Assembly (NCBI GenBank): GCA_905331475.1
Contig: CAJNYU010000904.1
Location: forward strand, 1-64,000
Length of the DNA stretch: 64,000 bases
Reading direction: 5' to 3'
Origin: Rotaria socialis
Taxonomy: Eukaryota; Rotifera; Eurotatoria; Philodinida; Philodinidae
In this document: positions 47,328 to 60,083 of the stretch, piece by piece
Layout: each line of letters begins with the position of its first letter
Numbering within the stretch: the stretch's first letter is position 1
Program-made: the position numbers and the translations under genes
Notes under the pieces: model-generated
Told to the model about the DNA's origin: nothing
Seen by the model: only the letters and a program-made list of their open reading frames with translations
Database searches by the model: none

Positions 47328-48012
47328 CTACTTTGGAGAAGCGCCAAAGAGAGTGTGCCGAATGGCGTATTCTTTGTCAGACAGACATTCTCGAGGTGGA
47401 ATGAACACATTTGGATCACTAATACCGCCAGAAACATCGTAGAATGAGTCATGAGTTATGCCATATTTGGGATGCATAGACGTGTGAGAGACTGGAAGAC
47501 AGGCTTCATAAGTCCACGTGCCAATATAGTTGACAGTGTCATTCGATGGCGTCGTGTAATTGCCACCCCTATCCACAATTAACAATTTACATTGAATGAA
47601 AGCGGAATCAGTTAACTCACCAAAAAGTAATAAGCAGACCGGTACTTGGTGAGGCAGAAGAGCCTATGTATGCTTCGCCGTACGAGTGAGCATCTGGCCG
47701 GATAGAGAAGTCACGCCATGGTCGTGTAAGTGGAAGGCGTGAGCAATTTCGTGCCGTCAAGTTGATCACAAATTCGAGACGAACTTGAAATAAGGCGATA
47801 GTCTCGTAGTAATAGTCATCACCAATAACAACTTGTTCGATGAATCGTTCACGTTGATACACTGAATCGTAGCTCAACTTGCCTTGTACGGTAATGTTCT
47901 CATTGTTAATATGACTGAAGATACGTGCTTCCCATTGAGATGGAGATGTACAAGGTCGCGGTTGTTGAGCGACCACAAGACCAACCAAGAGCAGAAGCGC
48001 AATCGAAAGCAT
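47328..48012 (-). CDS. Ependymin-related secreted protein
   Basis: Two exons, 48012-47621 and 47568-47328, give 210 residues. A signal peptide (MLSIALLLLVGLVVAQ) precedes the ependymin-related fold. Family landmarks are CTSPSQWEARI, YDxxxxRxRxIE-like YDSVYQRERFIEQV, RNCSRLPLTRPWRDF, GEAYIGSSASPSTGLL, and near the end GISDPNVFIPPREC. Several Asn-x-Ser/Thr sites suggest glycosylation. These proteins are extracellular, dimeric, lipid-binding glycoproteins found in many invertebrates. The splice (TTTTG/GTGAGT to GATAG/GGGTGG) is chosen because it restores the conserved FWGGN. The protein looks complete. Confidence 0.85.
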
Positions 48013-50340
48013 TTGTGTATTCGAGAGAGAAAAACAAAAACCGTTGACGATAATGAATCAGTTGCTCTTTATATCTCTGTTTATATGTAACTTACATGCG
48101 AAGATAGAACCTATTATCAAAGATGTTTTCAATAGTCCAGAGAGAAAAGGTCTAGTGCAAATATTCTTTCTATCAGCAAGATGATACACGCAAGAAACAG
48201 TGTGAGAATAGGTGGACACCAAGGGGAGATGTGAATGCACGTGTAGGTGTGACTGTTGTTTATCTTTTATCATTATCTACACCCATATCCTCACCCACAC
48301 TCCACAGAACATGAACGAAATATAATATTCTGTGGATACGATGGGTAGAAGATACAATATAACGAATAAAATTTATTTTATTTTTCTCAGCTTTATTAAG
48401 TCATTTCGAACTACAGGAACACAACAATGATAGATATTGATGACAAAAGATTGGCAATTGTGATCGCAACTACTGGTGGAAAATTGATGAAAAATATGAA
48501 AAATTGGACCAGCTGTATCGAATTTGATAAATCACACAACAGGTTTATGTATATATCAATACCTAAACTCGTATATTCAAGACCACAAGAGTATAAAAAC
48601 GCAATAGCATAGTTATAAATATATTTATTTTGTGATTTCATATTCATTTTCGACAGCATCATTTGATCAATCATTGGTACCATTAGATCAAGAGAATCGA
48701 ACTCAGTCACAACATGATCTTTCTACTATTCTTACATTATGGAACTTAGTAGCTGATTTAATTCAAACAAATGATTAAAAAGATGATGAACAGGATATTG
48801 TGATTTATGTTGAAGGAGATAATAGTGAGCTAATTATCAATGATAATTTCGTAGTTAGTGTACAAAGTATCATTAAAACAAATTTCTATATATTTGATAA
48901 AACATATTTACCATCTGACATAAACAATTAAGCTACAATCGATTCAATGATCATCGTTCAAAAACACGCCCTCTTAGCCGCACGGAAGTGGTATGAGCAC
49001 CATTTGAATATAGCAACTAGATTGATCACAATTGACCATTTGTTTTGTGCTAAACCTATTGCTATATATTCATCGATATCTTCTCAACAAAAGATGGTTG
49101 CAACAATTAATTATGCTTTTCGATTTTAATATTTTCCCATTATCAGCTCTAACAGATAAACATTCTGTTTCAGGACAAACGTATGTACATTAATCTTAAA
49201 TATCATTTAATTATAGTTTTTGCATTGTATTTTTTCTATAGAGGTATCCTTAAAAATAGACCTGCATTAGGTGAACAAGCATCGGAGGAGTTGATAAACG
49301 ATAGTTTATTAAATTCTCACTCTTTTGCTAATTCATCAGTGTTTTATTGATTAAGTTGAGTGTACAACAAGATGGAATAGACACTCATCGTGCGTCGTCG
49401 GGGTGTGGGTGCGAAAGATTTTTAAACAAGGATATCCACACACGTACTCACGCTCCTTAATCTTATGAAAAACGTTTCAAACATTATCTTTCTTTCTATA
49501 CAAATTGAAATATTTGAAAACGTAATATGGACTTATCGACAACAAGCAAACAACAGAAAAATGGCTGTTTCCATGTAATATTAATAGTTTCTTCGTCTCT
49601 TCTCTTAGACAAAAACGTTTTTTTTCTGCAAATGATTAGCCTGTTAATTAAATATGTAAATTAAAAGTTACACAAAATACACATGCACCCATCAATTTAT
49701 AGTCTTACAAGTTTACCATAATACTATGATTGAATATAAGGATGAGGATATGTGAGTGTGGTACGTAAGATAAAGTTAGATTCAAAGCTTAAATATGATG
49801 TTTCTTCTTTACTTATGAGGCTCATAAAAATTGCAAAAATAGGAGATCTCGAATCTGACTGATTCAGACAAACAAACAAACAAGCAGACATGCGCACATG
49901 TTTTTATTAGTGTAACAACTTTTCTTTCAGAAAAGAGAGTAATAAAATTTTGTCATGTTACTATGTACCTATTCATTTTTAAGATATCTGATGAATGTTT
50001 TAAGCAAATATGAAACGTTATATACTGGATTGAATCTATTTTACTTGAGTGTTTAATATATCCTCATCCTTAGATCTCCTTACCAATTCCTTTACTAGTT
50101 AAATAAATTTATAATCAGAGAAAAACTGTTAAGTCTTCTTTTACCATGTTTATTTTAGCAAAGACTCCTACGATAAAAAGAAATGAAAAAAAAACAGATT
50201 CAACAACAGAATAGAAAAACTACTTCCATAGGGACGAACTGATCAACATGGCAGTGAAGCGCTACTCTTTTTCAGTATTGCAGTTGCAACACAAACTTGA
50301 ATTCCTTTCTACCATAGCAAACTAAAAGCAAGAGATCATC
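48013..50340. other. Intergenic region with degraded coding-like fragments
   Basis: The frame at 48427-48612, the frame at 48657-48930 (SFDQSLVPLDQENRTQSQH, TAA near 48777, then DDEQDIVIYVEGDN), and an in-phase pair around 49130-49186 and 49242-49350 (ALTDKHSVSGQT joined to GILKNRPALGEQASEEL) look protein-like but cannot be assembled into one gene. A repeat with GATGTGAATGCACGTGTAG (48221-48290) recurs at 55358-55425. A GGGGTGTGGGTGCG tract is at 49400-49413. Confidence 0.3.
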
Positions 50341-50718
50341 ATGAGTAATACTTTTAATAATTCAGCGATGATTGTTAATCCGATATTAAGCACATTTCCT
50401 GCTGATCAAATCAATATTCAACCATACTGGATTGTCGTCCTTGGACTGCTCGTCTCACAATTCTTCCAACGAATATGGCATCAATTCAAACATCACACAT
50501 GGTTCACAACCCTTGAGATAGCTGGTCTGATACTGATATTTCAACAGCGCTTATCAAATCAGAATACAAAAGAGAAGTGGGCTTCTGCTGTTACAGTCCA
50601 GCCGAATAATAGTGGTAGGACGATTAACATGAGATTATGCACAAAAAATGAATTAATCTTAATGACCATTCCTCTTCGAATAAGTATCGCAGCTTCGTTG
50701 GTTCTGTTTTGTGTTTAA
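50341..50718 (+). CDS. Orphan small membrane protein
   Basis: ATG frame of 125 residues with an ordinary N-terminus (MSNTFNNSAMIVNPILST), a membrane segment at about 29-43 (YWIVVLGLLVSQFF), a second at about 58-68 (LEIAGLILIF) and a third at the C-terminus (IPLRISIAASLVLFCV). It could be the first exon of a longer gene or a free-standing small protein; I see no family. Confidence 0.35.
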   Translation: MSNTFNNSAMIVNPILSTFPADQINIQPYWIVVLGLLVSQFFQRIWHQFKHHTWFTTLEIAGLILIFQQRLSNQNTKEKWASAVTVQPNNSGRTINMRLCTKNELILMTIPLRISIAASLVLFCV

Positions 50719-52199
50719 GGAATCGATTCTTTACAATAACGCCTACGAGCTAAGCTAGATAGACCCACTTCACATTAGATTCAACTGAAAATTCTACAAC
50801 GATATTAGGATTATCTTGAATTTGATCGAAAGGAAAAATGTCGAAGCTGAGGTGATACTTCCATACATTTTTTTTCTTTGTGAAAATGAATCAGCCAGTA
50901 GACTTAATTAAAACAAAACGTTTATTATTAAAAGAAGAAGACTGAAAGACAGCCTAAAAGGTTTTTGGGAATGATAGTTGATCCATCTTTAAATAATGTT
51001 CTATCTGCTTGATTAAAACTTCTTTTTTTTTACCACAATTAACGATAAACGTTTAAAGAGTTCACATGCTGTAATGAGATAATTGCAATATCTATCATAC
51101 AACACGTTTATTCGACTTTGTAATACTGTTGTCCTTGTGTCTTTCGGTTTCGATGTACCAGATGATCACTCAAGTTTATACCTTCTTTATTCGAATTAAT
51201 GAAATATCAATCATCGTTGATGATAGATATTGAATCAGAAGGGGCTCTCACTTTTATCTTGTTTCTCGAATAATGAATGATTGAATATTCTTATTCGTAT
51301 TCTTCTTTGTTCATTTCTTTGTACTGAATGAACAATAGTGTGATAGACGAATGATAAATTTATAATAAGATAAGTTAATATTCATCGCGAAACAATGCCA
51401 TCCTCATCACACACATTTCCAAACAGTCTTCATTTAAACTTCCCTTTTTTTACAACAAAGTTTTATTTCAATGTTCGTATTTTCGATATTCTTAATTCCG
51501 ACCAAAAATTCAAGTTTACCGATATTAGAACGTATATAAGTGAATCATTCTGTCATTTCGACGAGTCTCATTCAAAACATGACAAAATGATTTTCAGTTT
51601 TGAGTTTCACATTTCAACGAAAGGAAACTCTAGAAAAAAAGACTCAGGATTATTGCTCTGCGATATATACCATGTCAAATATAATAGGATTGTATGAAAA
51701 TCTATCCACAATGAGGCTTTCATTTATGAACAAAAACGCTATTTTCTGCAGTGACATTTAGTAATTTTCTTCTTACGTATACTGAATAGTGTGAAATATT
51801 TCTAATAGATAGCCTGTCGATAATCTAAGTTTAAATACTGGCGTTGAATATCTGATGATTCCAAGATCTTTGAACTGATTTAAAATAGTGTCCAAAATCA
51901 CGTTAGTGACGCTAATTCAACATGAGTAAATTCGGTAGTAACAATTATTGAATATATTCTTTTCCAAATCTCACTATGTTTCTTCGATTCTCTCTGAAAT
52001 AATATTCTAAAGGCGAGCATCATCTATCAGCGGAATAGGCCAAAAGTTTCGAATATTACTATCGGATATTCGCATATTCTCGTTAAGTTTTCACCAATTT
52101 TAAGGTCTAGTGGCATTCTTCAAGAGAGAATCAAGTTTAGAGAATCAGGATGATACTTAGCATTCATGATCTAGTGTTTCGCCCTTCATTAATTCACTA
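50719..52199. other. Intergenic region
   Basis: AT-rich, no gene supported. The + frame at 51395-51697 has no motif or convincing signal peptide and is probably chance. Confidence 0.4.
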
Positions 52200-53099
52200 A
52201 TGATTTACATAACTTGTTGCAAAAAGCGCTCAAAAATACTTTATTATCTTTTTCTCTTACATTGTACGTTGTCAATAGGGGGAACAAATGGTGGCTTGCA
52301 AAGCGATAGAGATCGTCTCCAAAAGTTACGTAGTATGCTTGTTGTCGATTTTTTCGATGCCATCAGCTGTCTCATGACATTCGGTCATGCTGTCTGGTAT
52401 TGTGTAATTCAGTCGACATGTAGCAACTCGTCATCGTCAATAGCAACACCCTGGAACTGCTACAATGCTCTTGGGTATCGTCTATTCAACTACATTTTTG
52501 TTTCATATTTTAGTACACTATTGGACTGTGCTTACAAAGGATACGTACTAGGCTTTTCCGAAATCATAAAAACCGATGCTAAGCGAGGCAGCTTCTCCTG
52601 GATAATGCATTACGCTACGTTGATTGTTATAGCTCTGTCACTTATATTCACGACTTGCATCCTGTTGCCTTTTGTTCTTACAAATCTTTTGCCAATGCTG
52701 GTCATCTACGTTTGGATGTGCATAGTCTATATTGGATTTTGTATTTATATTACTGTTTCTGGTTTCAAAGTTTACAAAAACATAAAAGAATTACCAGCTA
52801 AAATTAGTAAACAAGACGATGCTGCAAATAAGGATTCAGGCCAACTAGAATTTTGTTCTTTTATGTTTACTTCTAAGGAAATACCACACGTGGGATTAGC
52901 TATGCTGTTAGCACTTGTAATATCAACATTCCCAATTCTTTTATCAATTTTGTTCAACTTTTCACAATTTTTCTACTATGGTGAATCCTACTTGAAATCA
53001 ATTAATGATGATTATATCTCGCGCGATACATCGAATTATTTTAATCTACTTAAAAGTTCAACGCAACAAATTTTGCACATGGTATTGAACTTTCTATAA
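52200..53099 (+). CDS. Orphan multi-pass membrane protein
   Basis: Frame of 299 residues from the ATG at 52200. Hydrophobic segments at about 45-70 (LVVDFFDAISCLMTFGHAVW), 95-115, 145-165 (LIVIALSLIFTTCILL), 172-200 (LLPMLVIYVWMCIVYIGFCI) and 240-262 (VGLAMLLALVISTFPILLSI) suggest five or more spans, with a charged loop near 205-230. CAATAG at 52273-52278 is acceptor-like, so the first 26 residues may instead be intron and a 5' exon may be missing. I do not recognise the family. The long intact frame of balanced composition argues for a real gene. Confidence 0.55.
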   Translation: MIYITCCKKRSKILYYLFLLHCTLSIGGTNGGLQSDRDRLQKLRSMLVVDFFDAISCLMTFGHAVWYCVIQSTCSNSSSSIATPWNCYNALGYRLFNYIFVSYFSTLLDCAYKGYVLGFSEIIKTDAKRGSFSWIMHYATLIVIALSLIFTTCILLPFVLTNLLPMLVIYVWMCIVYIGFCIYITVSGFKVYKNIKELPAKISKQDDAANKDSGQLEFCSFMFTSKEIPHVGLAMLLALVISTFPILLSILFNFSQFFYYGESYLKSINDDYISRDTSNYFNLLKSSTQQILHMVLNFL

Positions 53100-53889
53100 G
53101 AATGATGCCTTTAATAAACAGTTCATTTTTCAAACCTTGACGAATAAAAGTGAAAATCATCTGCCGATTATATAACGACTAAATCGCATTTTAAGGCACA
53201 TAACATGTTCATTATTACAGAATCATTGATTTAGTTGGAGTTCTGATCGAAACGGTTTTTATTTTATTTACATTAAATATTAATTATATTAGTAAGCGAT
53301 AATACTTACGGATTCGCATTATTTATATTTTAAGCTCGAGCTGATACACATAGGATTTCATTTAAAATTTAATTATATTAGTTTTATTTTTCTTTCATAA
53401 AAATGTTCTAAATAAAATAATGCTTAATTAATGTCAACAATTTAATATAAATATCAAGTTTCAAGTAGATGCTTTACGTTAAAATTTTAATGAATATTAA
53501 GCATCATTCTTTGATGGTGGCTATAGCTATTCAATGCATTTTCTTGAACCCCTTTCTCAGTGTTGTATACTACGTGCTTCATCTTCATCGTTAAAGAATA
53601 ACATTTTGAGAGACTTTGAGTGAGTAATCGAAAAAGCAGCCGAGATGGCAAAAATTCTGGGCTCGCCGTATAATAAAATTGTAAGTAATTTAAAAATTAT
53701 ATATCCATCTTATTCACATCTATTGATTATTCTTTATCAAGTGTTCGAATAATCTAGTACAATATTTGGTTTACAGACGCATAAGAAGTTGATAAATGTA
53801 TTGCCAAAATTGATTTATTAAAAGAGACATCGAATATATTACTTATTATCGCGAACGATTTTTCGAAGAGCATGCTATGCCTTTGTTGA
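53100..53889. other. Spacer before protease relics
   Basis: AT-rich. An ATG at 53645 with a donor after 12 codons (MAKILGSPYNKI then GTAAGT) might be a lone 5' exon; it cannot be joined to anything. Confidence 0.3.
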
Positions 53890-54336
53890 ATGAAAACTAT
53901 TTTACTAGTAATTGGCGGACTGTGCTATGTCAATGCTTGTTTCGAATGTGATAAATAATCCGCTCCGTGCGATTGTGGATTAAACAATGTTGAGATCAAC
54001 ACCGATTTCACGTATAGTAAAGAGGTGATGTCGTATAGTTGGCCAATGGCTGTTTCACAGAAATATGATTGTCATCGTAATGGTATTGTTCACATGCATA
54101 ATTGATCTCAACAGCAGTGAATATTTCGAACAATTGACGAAATATACATCCATTCAAGCTGGACATCACTTCCAGATGGATCTAAGAATGATATTGCAGT
54201 AATTCACCTAACTGAATGGTTTGATTTTGTTGTCAACAAGTTCATCGCTCAAATATGTCGCCTCCCTCGTCTAAAATTGCCCACAGATTACATGAAGCGA
54301 TCGCTAGACGATACCTTTTTGGCCACTGTTGGATAG
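53890..54336 (+). pseudogene. Trypsin-like serine protease pseudogene 1
   Basis: Starts with a signal peptide (MKTILLVIGGLCYVNAC) and CDCGLNNVEI, but TAA at 53956-53958 ends it early. The S1 fold continues as VMSYSWPMAVSQKYDC, loses the segment carrying the catalytic His, and resumes IYIHSSWTSLPDGSKNDIAV with the catalytic Asp. It ends at TTFLATVG-like VVGWG with TGG changed to TAG. The Ser half is absent. Clearly dead. Confidence 0.65.
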
Positions 54337-54878
54337 AGCTAAACTCAAATATCGTATTTTTTAGTATTACAGGTACTACGGCAGACAACTGTTTATGCAA
54401 TTAATTATTGACATTTGATATGTGAATCGCTAATCAAGAATTGCCGAAGCACAGTTCTGCGCAAGATTACAGAACAATTATACAGGTGGAATACTGCAGT
54501 GGTATTTCATATGCTATGTGTCACCGATTCTTTGTCGCTCTCTTTTTTTGAGATTCATACAGAAGTAATTATTACTAACTTTTACAATTCTTTAATTTAT
54601 AGTAACACAACATTTATGCGATTCAGACACTCCTGCTCTTCAATAGATTGGGGACTATTGGGAACAACTCAAAATTGTCTCATCTAGTATGTTAAACTCC
54701 TTATCTGATAATCGTCAAAATGTTTTTACACGAACCGCTTCGTTCTATAATTGAATTGAATCGATTGTGAGTTCAAAAAAATCAAAGAAAAACACTATAG
54801 AGGAAGAGCGAACCGACAGTTACATCAATCTTTAAACGATATCCAACTCATTATAGATACAATAGAAATACTGTGTTA

Positions 54879-55300
54879 TGTGGATGCAGTCTTGAACCGG
54901 TACAACTTTCATTATAAAGAGTTTTCAGTGACGTAAATGCAATTCCTTACAGTTGGTCGAGAAACAGCCAAACATGCCCCCAACTACTCTGACTATTGCT
55001 GCTCGTATCCATGAACATTTAGAAAGTGGAATAGAAATAATAGAAGCGGATAAAATCTATATGCATCCAGATTTGGTTGGCAGTTCAGATGGATATCAGA
55101 GTGACATTGCTATTCTAAATTTGTTAAAGTCACTTAGCATTGAGACTGGTCCGTTTTTAAAACGTACTTGTGTACCATATTTCAATGGGTGTATTGATCT
55201 GACACAGTATCCGCTAAACAATACTCGTCTAACTGTGGTTGGATGGGGTGGGATGCAGCAAGGAACAAATAGCTTATCCGATGTTCACAACAAGCAGAAG
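54879..55300 (+). pseudogene. Trypsin-like serine protease pseudogene 2
   Basis: Begins CGCSLEPV, TAA at 54915-54917, then VNAIPYSWS corresponding to the activation region. A frame change follows, then MPPTTLTIAARIHEH, IYMHPDL, SDIAILNLLKSL (Asp of the triad), LKRTCVP and NTRLTVVGWGGMQQG. The His-containing loop is lost and the Ser half is missing. Family resemblance ends near 55295, where a repeat shared with 48.2 kb begins. Probably a tandem sister of pseudogene 1. Confidence 0.65.
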
Positions 55301-56436
55301 TTCTTGTTATTGGCAGCAATGATTCGATATGTAAATTATTACTCAGACACATGGAGGGCGGATGTGAATGCGCGTGTAGATGTGGCTACTGGTTATCTTT
55401 TATCATTATCTACACCCACACCCAACAATAGGCCAATTTAGCTGCATCGTATAGTAATATATACCTAGCCATTTTATAATGAAAGCTACTTGCGAAAACA
55501 TAGAATAATAAACCCTTCACAGTGGAATAAGAGACGATTTCACCTAACCATATATTAATTCACCCCTGATTGCTGTATAATATATGTCGTTTTGATAAAT
55601 ACGTAATTAATCTACTACTATTCGTTTAGTAATAAACCGTCTAAATTTAGAAAAAGAATATAAAACGCTTAAAAAAGATTCATATACCCTTAGAATATTT
55701 ATATGCCCTTACAAGCATAAACCCTTGAAGGGTTGACACAATAAATATTCAAGGGCAATGGTTGACCAGTTAGCCCTTTTTTTTACAGTGTTGGAGTGTA
55801 GATTGTAGTGTATATTATGCTTTGCACTTGTACATCAACACCCTTACGTATATAACCTTCGCCGAATCTATCATGTGCCATTACCATCTAGCAATCATTA
55901 TATCAATTAATCATTTCCTTTATGAGAACATCGTTTCTGTATAGAAATCATTATTGTTGAATCGGCACTGTCCAATTGACGCTTCTTTCCAACAAAATAT
56001 GGGAATATTATTTCGACGTATCCTGTTCGTCAAAAATCATTCGATTTATTGCATGACTACATAAAACATGAAACTATCGATTTAAGCAATAGTATATATT
56101 AATAATTATGAATTATATTCATTATTTCCATACACACTATTCTTGCATTTTCTTCTCAATTACTTTCAGAATACTTGTCGCGGTATTCAGCGAAACAAAA
56201 AATGTAGCCACCTTAAAGTGTATCACTAATGAATAAATGTACATAAAATTTTTCCAGTATGTGATCACACCAATGATATTGGGTGAAAATAAGAACATCG
56301 TTCCTTTCAAAAGCCTTTCAATGAAACCAGTTGAAGTGTTTAATGAAGTAGAATCATATGAAAAATATGTTTACTTCAAGAAATAAAAATTCTATTTTCA
56401 TTTTCAGGTAGTAACATACACAACATATAATAAATT
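55301..56436. other. Spacer with dispersed repeat
   Basis: Positions 55358-55425 match 48221-48290 (GTGAATGCGCGTGTAG, then TTATCTTTTATCATTATCTA and CACCCACACCC). The remainder is AT-rich; AGGGTTGACACAATAAATATTCAAGGG near 55735 is a minor local repeat of CCCTT/AAGGG. No gene seen. Confidence 0.4.
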
Positions 56437-58898
56437 ATGATTATAACACAAAATTTCTTATTGTTGCTGTTAGGTAAGAAAGTGCTCCCTTTATGCTTTA
56501 GCTTAGATATCAACTAAGTTACTTTTGATTTGAATTTCAATCTATCTTGGAAGCTGTATATTAGTAATAGCAGCAGAGCTATAACTAAGATTTTAAATAA
56601 TTCTAAAATCGACAAAAGATTATTAACGATGCTTGAGAATTTTAAACATTCAAAAGAAAATCTCAAGCTAATCTCAATATTGAATGTCAGATTAATGCAA
56701 GTAACAAGTGTCCTACAGTTTTCACCGTTCGAACAAAAAGTCCGATAAACTATAAGAGAAAAATATCTATTTTATTCAAGGATGGCTTGTAGAATTCTCA
56801 ACTATCAGCATTCACTTCATGATCGATTAATTGCTTGATGATATACAATAAAAAGTTTCAAAAATTTATTTCTCGAATTCTTTGCAACGAGAATAAGCAA
56901 TTGGCAGAGGAAGAGACGGACCACCAACCCTGGGCGCCAGAAAATAAAAGTTCTCTTGCTAAGAATATACGTAGATTATAGTTTAATAGATATAATCATA
57001 CAGTGTTTCGCGAAAAGTTAACTATGTAATTATGGCCTGCACTTGTACTTACAATGCCACAATTTTCTTTTATTTTCCTTATTAGGAAAGTAATCACATG
57101 TCAATAAAAGATTAACTTGATACTGGAGTCATAGCATAGCAGTCTTTTGCTCAGTCATAATATATCTATTTGCCCTTGTAATTTTTTACGAACTTTATAC
57201 GGTAGCTCGGGAGGCTCACTATTAAAGAAAAAGGTTTGAAAAATTCTTATTCTTGTATATTTCGATCAATAATGCCACACAAGCAATGTCAGGACTCCGG
57301 ATTATAGGAAATAAAAATGAATTTTGACATTACCGCTAATAGAAGTTTCGACTTGGAAACTACATGTATCTTTCTTAGTAATGCAATATTGATTATTTTA
57401 AATTAAACTGATTCAAATGAGGAATATAAAATATAGTGACGACATTCATTTTCAGTTTCAACGCTATCTAAATGTGCAGCTTCCCGATTATCGAAATTTT
57501 GAAGTTATTTTGCAATTTTGTATTTACGTCGAATAGTATATGTCGTTTAAAACTCGTGATGTAGCAGCTTTAGATCGCTGTGTAGCAGAATTGAAACACC
57601 GCCACTAAACGCAGCATGACCGATCAACTCGATTTTGATTTTGTTAGAACCATTTCGATTCGAACTGGGTAGTATCATAGTTCTTGGAAACATATCGTTA
57701 ACTTCTGAATCAAAGATGCTAGTAATAGCAGTATTACATACGTTCAATGAAGGAAAATAAAAACTTTTTTTATCAACTGACTATTTTAACCGTCTAACGC
57801 GAATAGAGAATCTTCTCATAATATAATTTTTGTTAAAACTCCATGAGGCTTTTATACGAATGACAGGGACGCAACTAATGGACGAGAACATGGACAATTA
57901 AGTATTTCATTTGGAGTTTTTGTCATTGTAAGTTTTTTTTTACTAAACTTTTGCCTATCGTTTTTCCGACACAAGAGAAGTTCGCCGATTGGTCTTAAAA
58001 TCCTAGTTAAGCCGCTGATGACTGATAATTGATGAAAATACACATTTTCACCTAATACTAGACCTACAAGAACACTTTTTTCCTGTCATGAAAATCGTAA
58101 ATCCCGCATTATTTATGCCTCGAATAGACTCAACTTGTATTTCATTCGGAGTATTCTCTTTTGAAATCATGATTGGAACATTTCAAATCTGTTTTTTTTT
58201 TCAAATAGAAATGCACTGATCATCAGTCTGAAGATGTCTTCATATAAACATTTTATTTATGAAGAAAAGTAGTATGATTACTTTTTCTAAAATTTATTAA
58301 AATCTTTGTAGCGGCCGCACTGCTATCAACCGACTCATCTAATATTACAATACTTGGTCGAAATGCAAAGTCATCGCCTAATATTAAGTTGTCAGAAGTT
58401 TTTGTTAAGTATCAAGGATCAGACTCCTTTAATACAGTACTCAGTGGCAATTTTGTTTTTATACCAAATTTGAGCAAAGCATTTGTTATTACACAGCCAA
58501 CATTTTTCAAAATAACATTTCAAGGTTGTATTTATAATGGCGGACAATACTTGCAACAGTTTGTTCAAATAATTATTAATGATTATTTGATTCTTGCTAA
58601 TAAATTAGTGCCGAATACCGTTCAAAGAGTTAATTATGGTCTTGGTTTGGCTTTAAATGATGTAGACACGATTGGTGGTATATATTTCGCGACTAATCAG
58701 TACTATTCAATTACACCAATTACGCGAATTGCTCACGTATATTTACCAGCTGGAACATACATATTTGGTGTTGGTACAAGAAATGACAGAAACACAGGCG
58801 AAATTAGGGGTGGTATTGTTACGTATGAATCGACACAATTTGAAAATGATCGTTTACAACAAGTTGGCGATTATAAGCTTGCTATATTTCCTAATTGA
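56437..58898 (+). CDS. Secreted orphan protein with 1.8-kb intron
   Basis: Exon 1 (56437-56473, MIITQNFLLLLL) ends TTAG/GTAAGA; exon 2 (58312-58898) follows TTTGTAG and is in phase. Together they make a 208-residue precursor with a signal peptide MIITQNFLLLLLAAALLSTD. The mature part is rich in beta-type segments and contains NITILGRN, GCIYNGGQYLQQFVQIIIND and YLPAGTYIFGVGTRND, resembling no domain I can name. The join is supported by phase and by the signal peptide it creates, but the intron is far longer than others in this window; another signal exon could be the true one. No internal stops. Confidence 0.55.
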
Positions 58899-60083
58899 AG
58901 TAATTATTTTGAGAAATGAATGAGCCCCTATGAAAATGGTACACGAAACGCGTTGTACCGAAATAAAATTTCCTCACTAGAACTCATACAAATGGATTAG
59001 TCTCAAATCAAGTTAAGTGAATGTTCATGTTTAGTGTTGGCGGAGATTAGGGTGGGTGTGAGTGTCGTTCTGTTTAAGTGTTTACGATGTCTTGTGAGGT
59101 TTCAGCAAGGTTGTTGTCATGGTCTGACTAGTGGGAACATACGTAGACGTGGCTATTTGGTCGTTCTCGTGAGAATGTGAATGTGGGTGTAGAAGTGAGG
59201 GGTTAGTCATCTAGTATTAGGTCACATGCAAACCCATACACCAACATTTCAGCCATAACATAGAACTCACCGTAGCGGACGACTCCAATTTAAAAAAACA
59301 AATCTTTGTGATATCACTAGGGCGTACTGATTTCATATTGAGATGATGTTCGAAGTAAAACGGAAAGAAAAGAATGAAGAATAAGGAAAATAAATATTTC
59401 GTTAGTGCTTGGTATACAAGATGCAAGCGTTTGTTGAGAGACAGCTTGAACTCAAGAACTACCAAGAACAATGAAGTTAACGGCTTCCTTTTTTTTGGAA
59501 GTGTACACACATTTATTCATACTTCTGCAAATTGTAAGATATGCATTGCTGAATATCGATCAAATCCAAAAGTAATGAAAATTAATCACCAAAAATTTGA
59601 AGTAGCGTCATTTGAGTGTCATCTATTGCTACAGAAGTTCGTACTGCATACCCTGGAAGTTTCCAATTGGATTTCATGATAAATGATGAAGGTCTCTGTT
59701 TCTGGAAAGATAAACACTCACACCCTGCTCATAATGATTTTTTTGTCTTGTCTGTTAACGACTAATACTAGCAAAAGATATATCATAATGTTCAGTCTCT
59801 TTTAGAGCGAGTCATTATGTAGATGATAGACCATTGATTTAGGAAGAAAGTCTAAGAGCCCTTGTTCTTCAGATATTCTGTCTTCCAATAGGCACTCAAA
59901 TGAATCTCATGAAAAGGGTGTGTATATGACTAAAGAGAATCTAAACTCTTATATTTCATTCTCTAATTGCTATGAAATTTGTTGTGCTTCTTTTGGAAGC
60001 GAGCTGTCGGATTTTATTTTTATCTTTTACGTGTAGGTACTTGAAGTGTCACAACACTTTAAGCACAAATTCAAACAAGAAAA
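58899..60083. other. Intergenic region with G-rich tracts
   Basis: GGGTGGGTGTGAG at 59050-59062, GTGAATGTGGGTGTAG at about 59176-59191 and AAGGGTGTGTATATG near 59916 belong to the dispersed TGTGGG-like set. The overlapping frames near 59217-59679 on both strands lack motifs. Confidence 0.4.
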
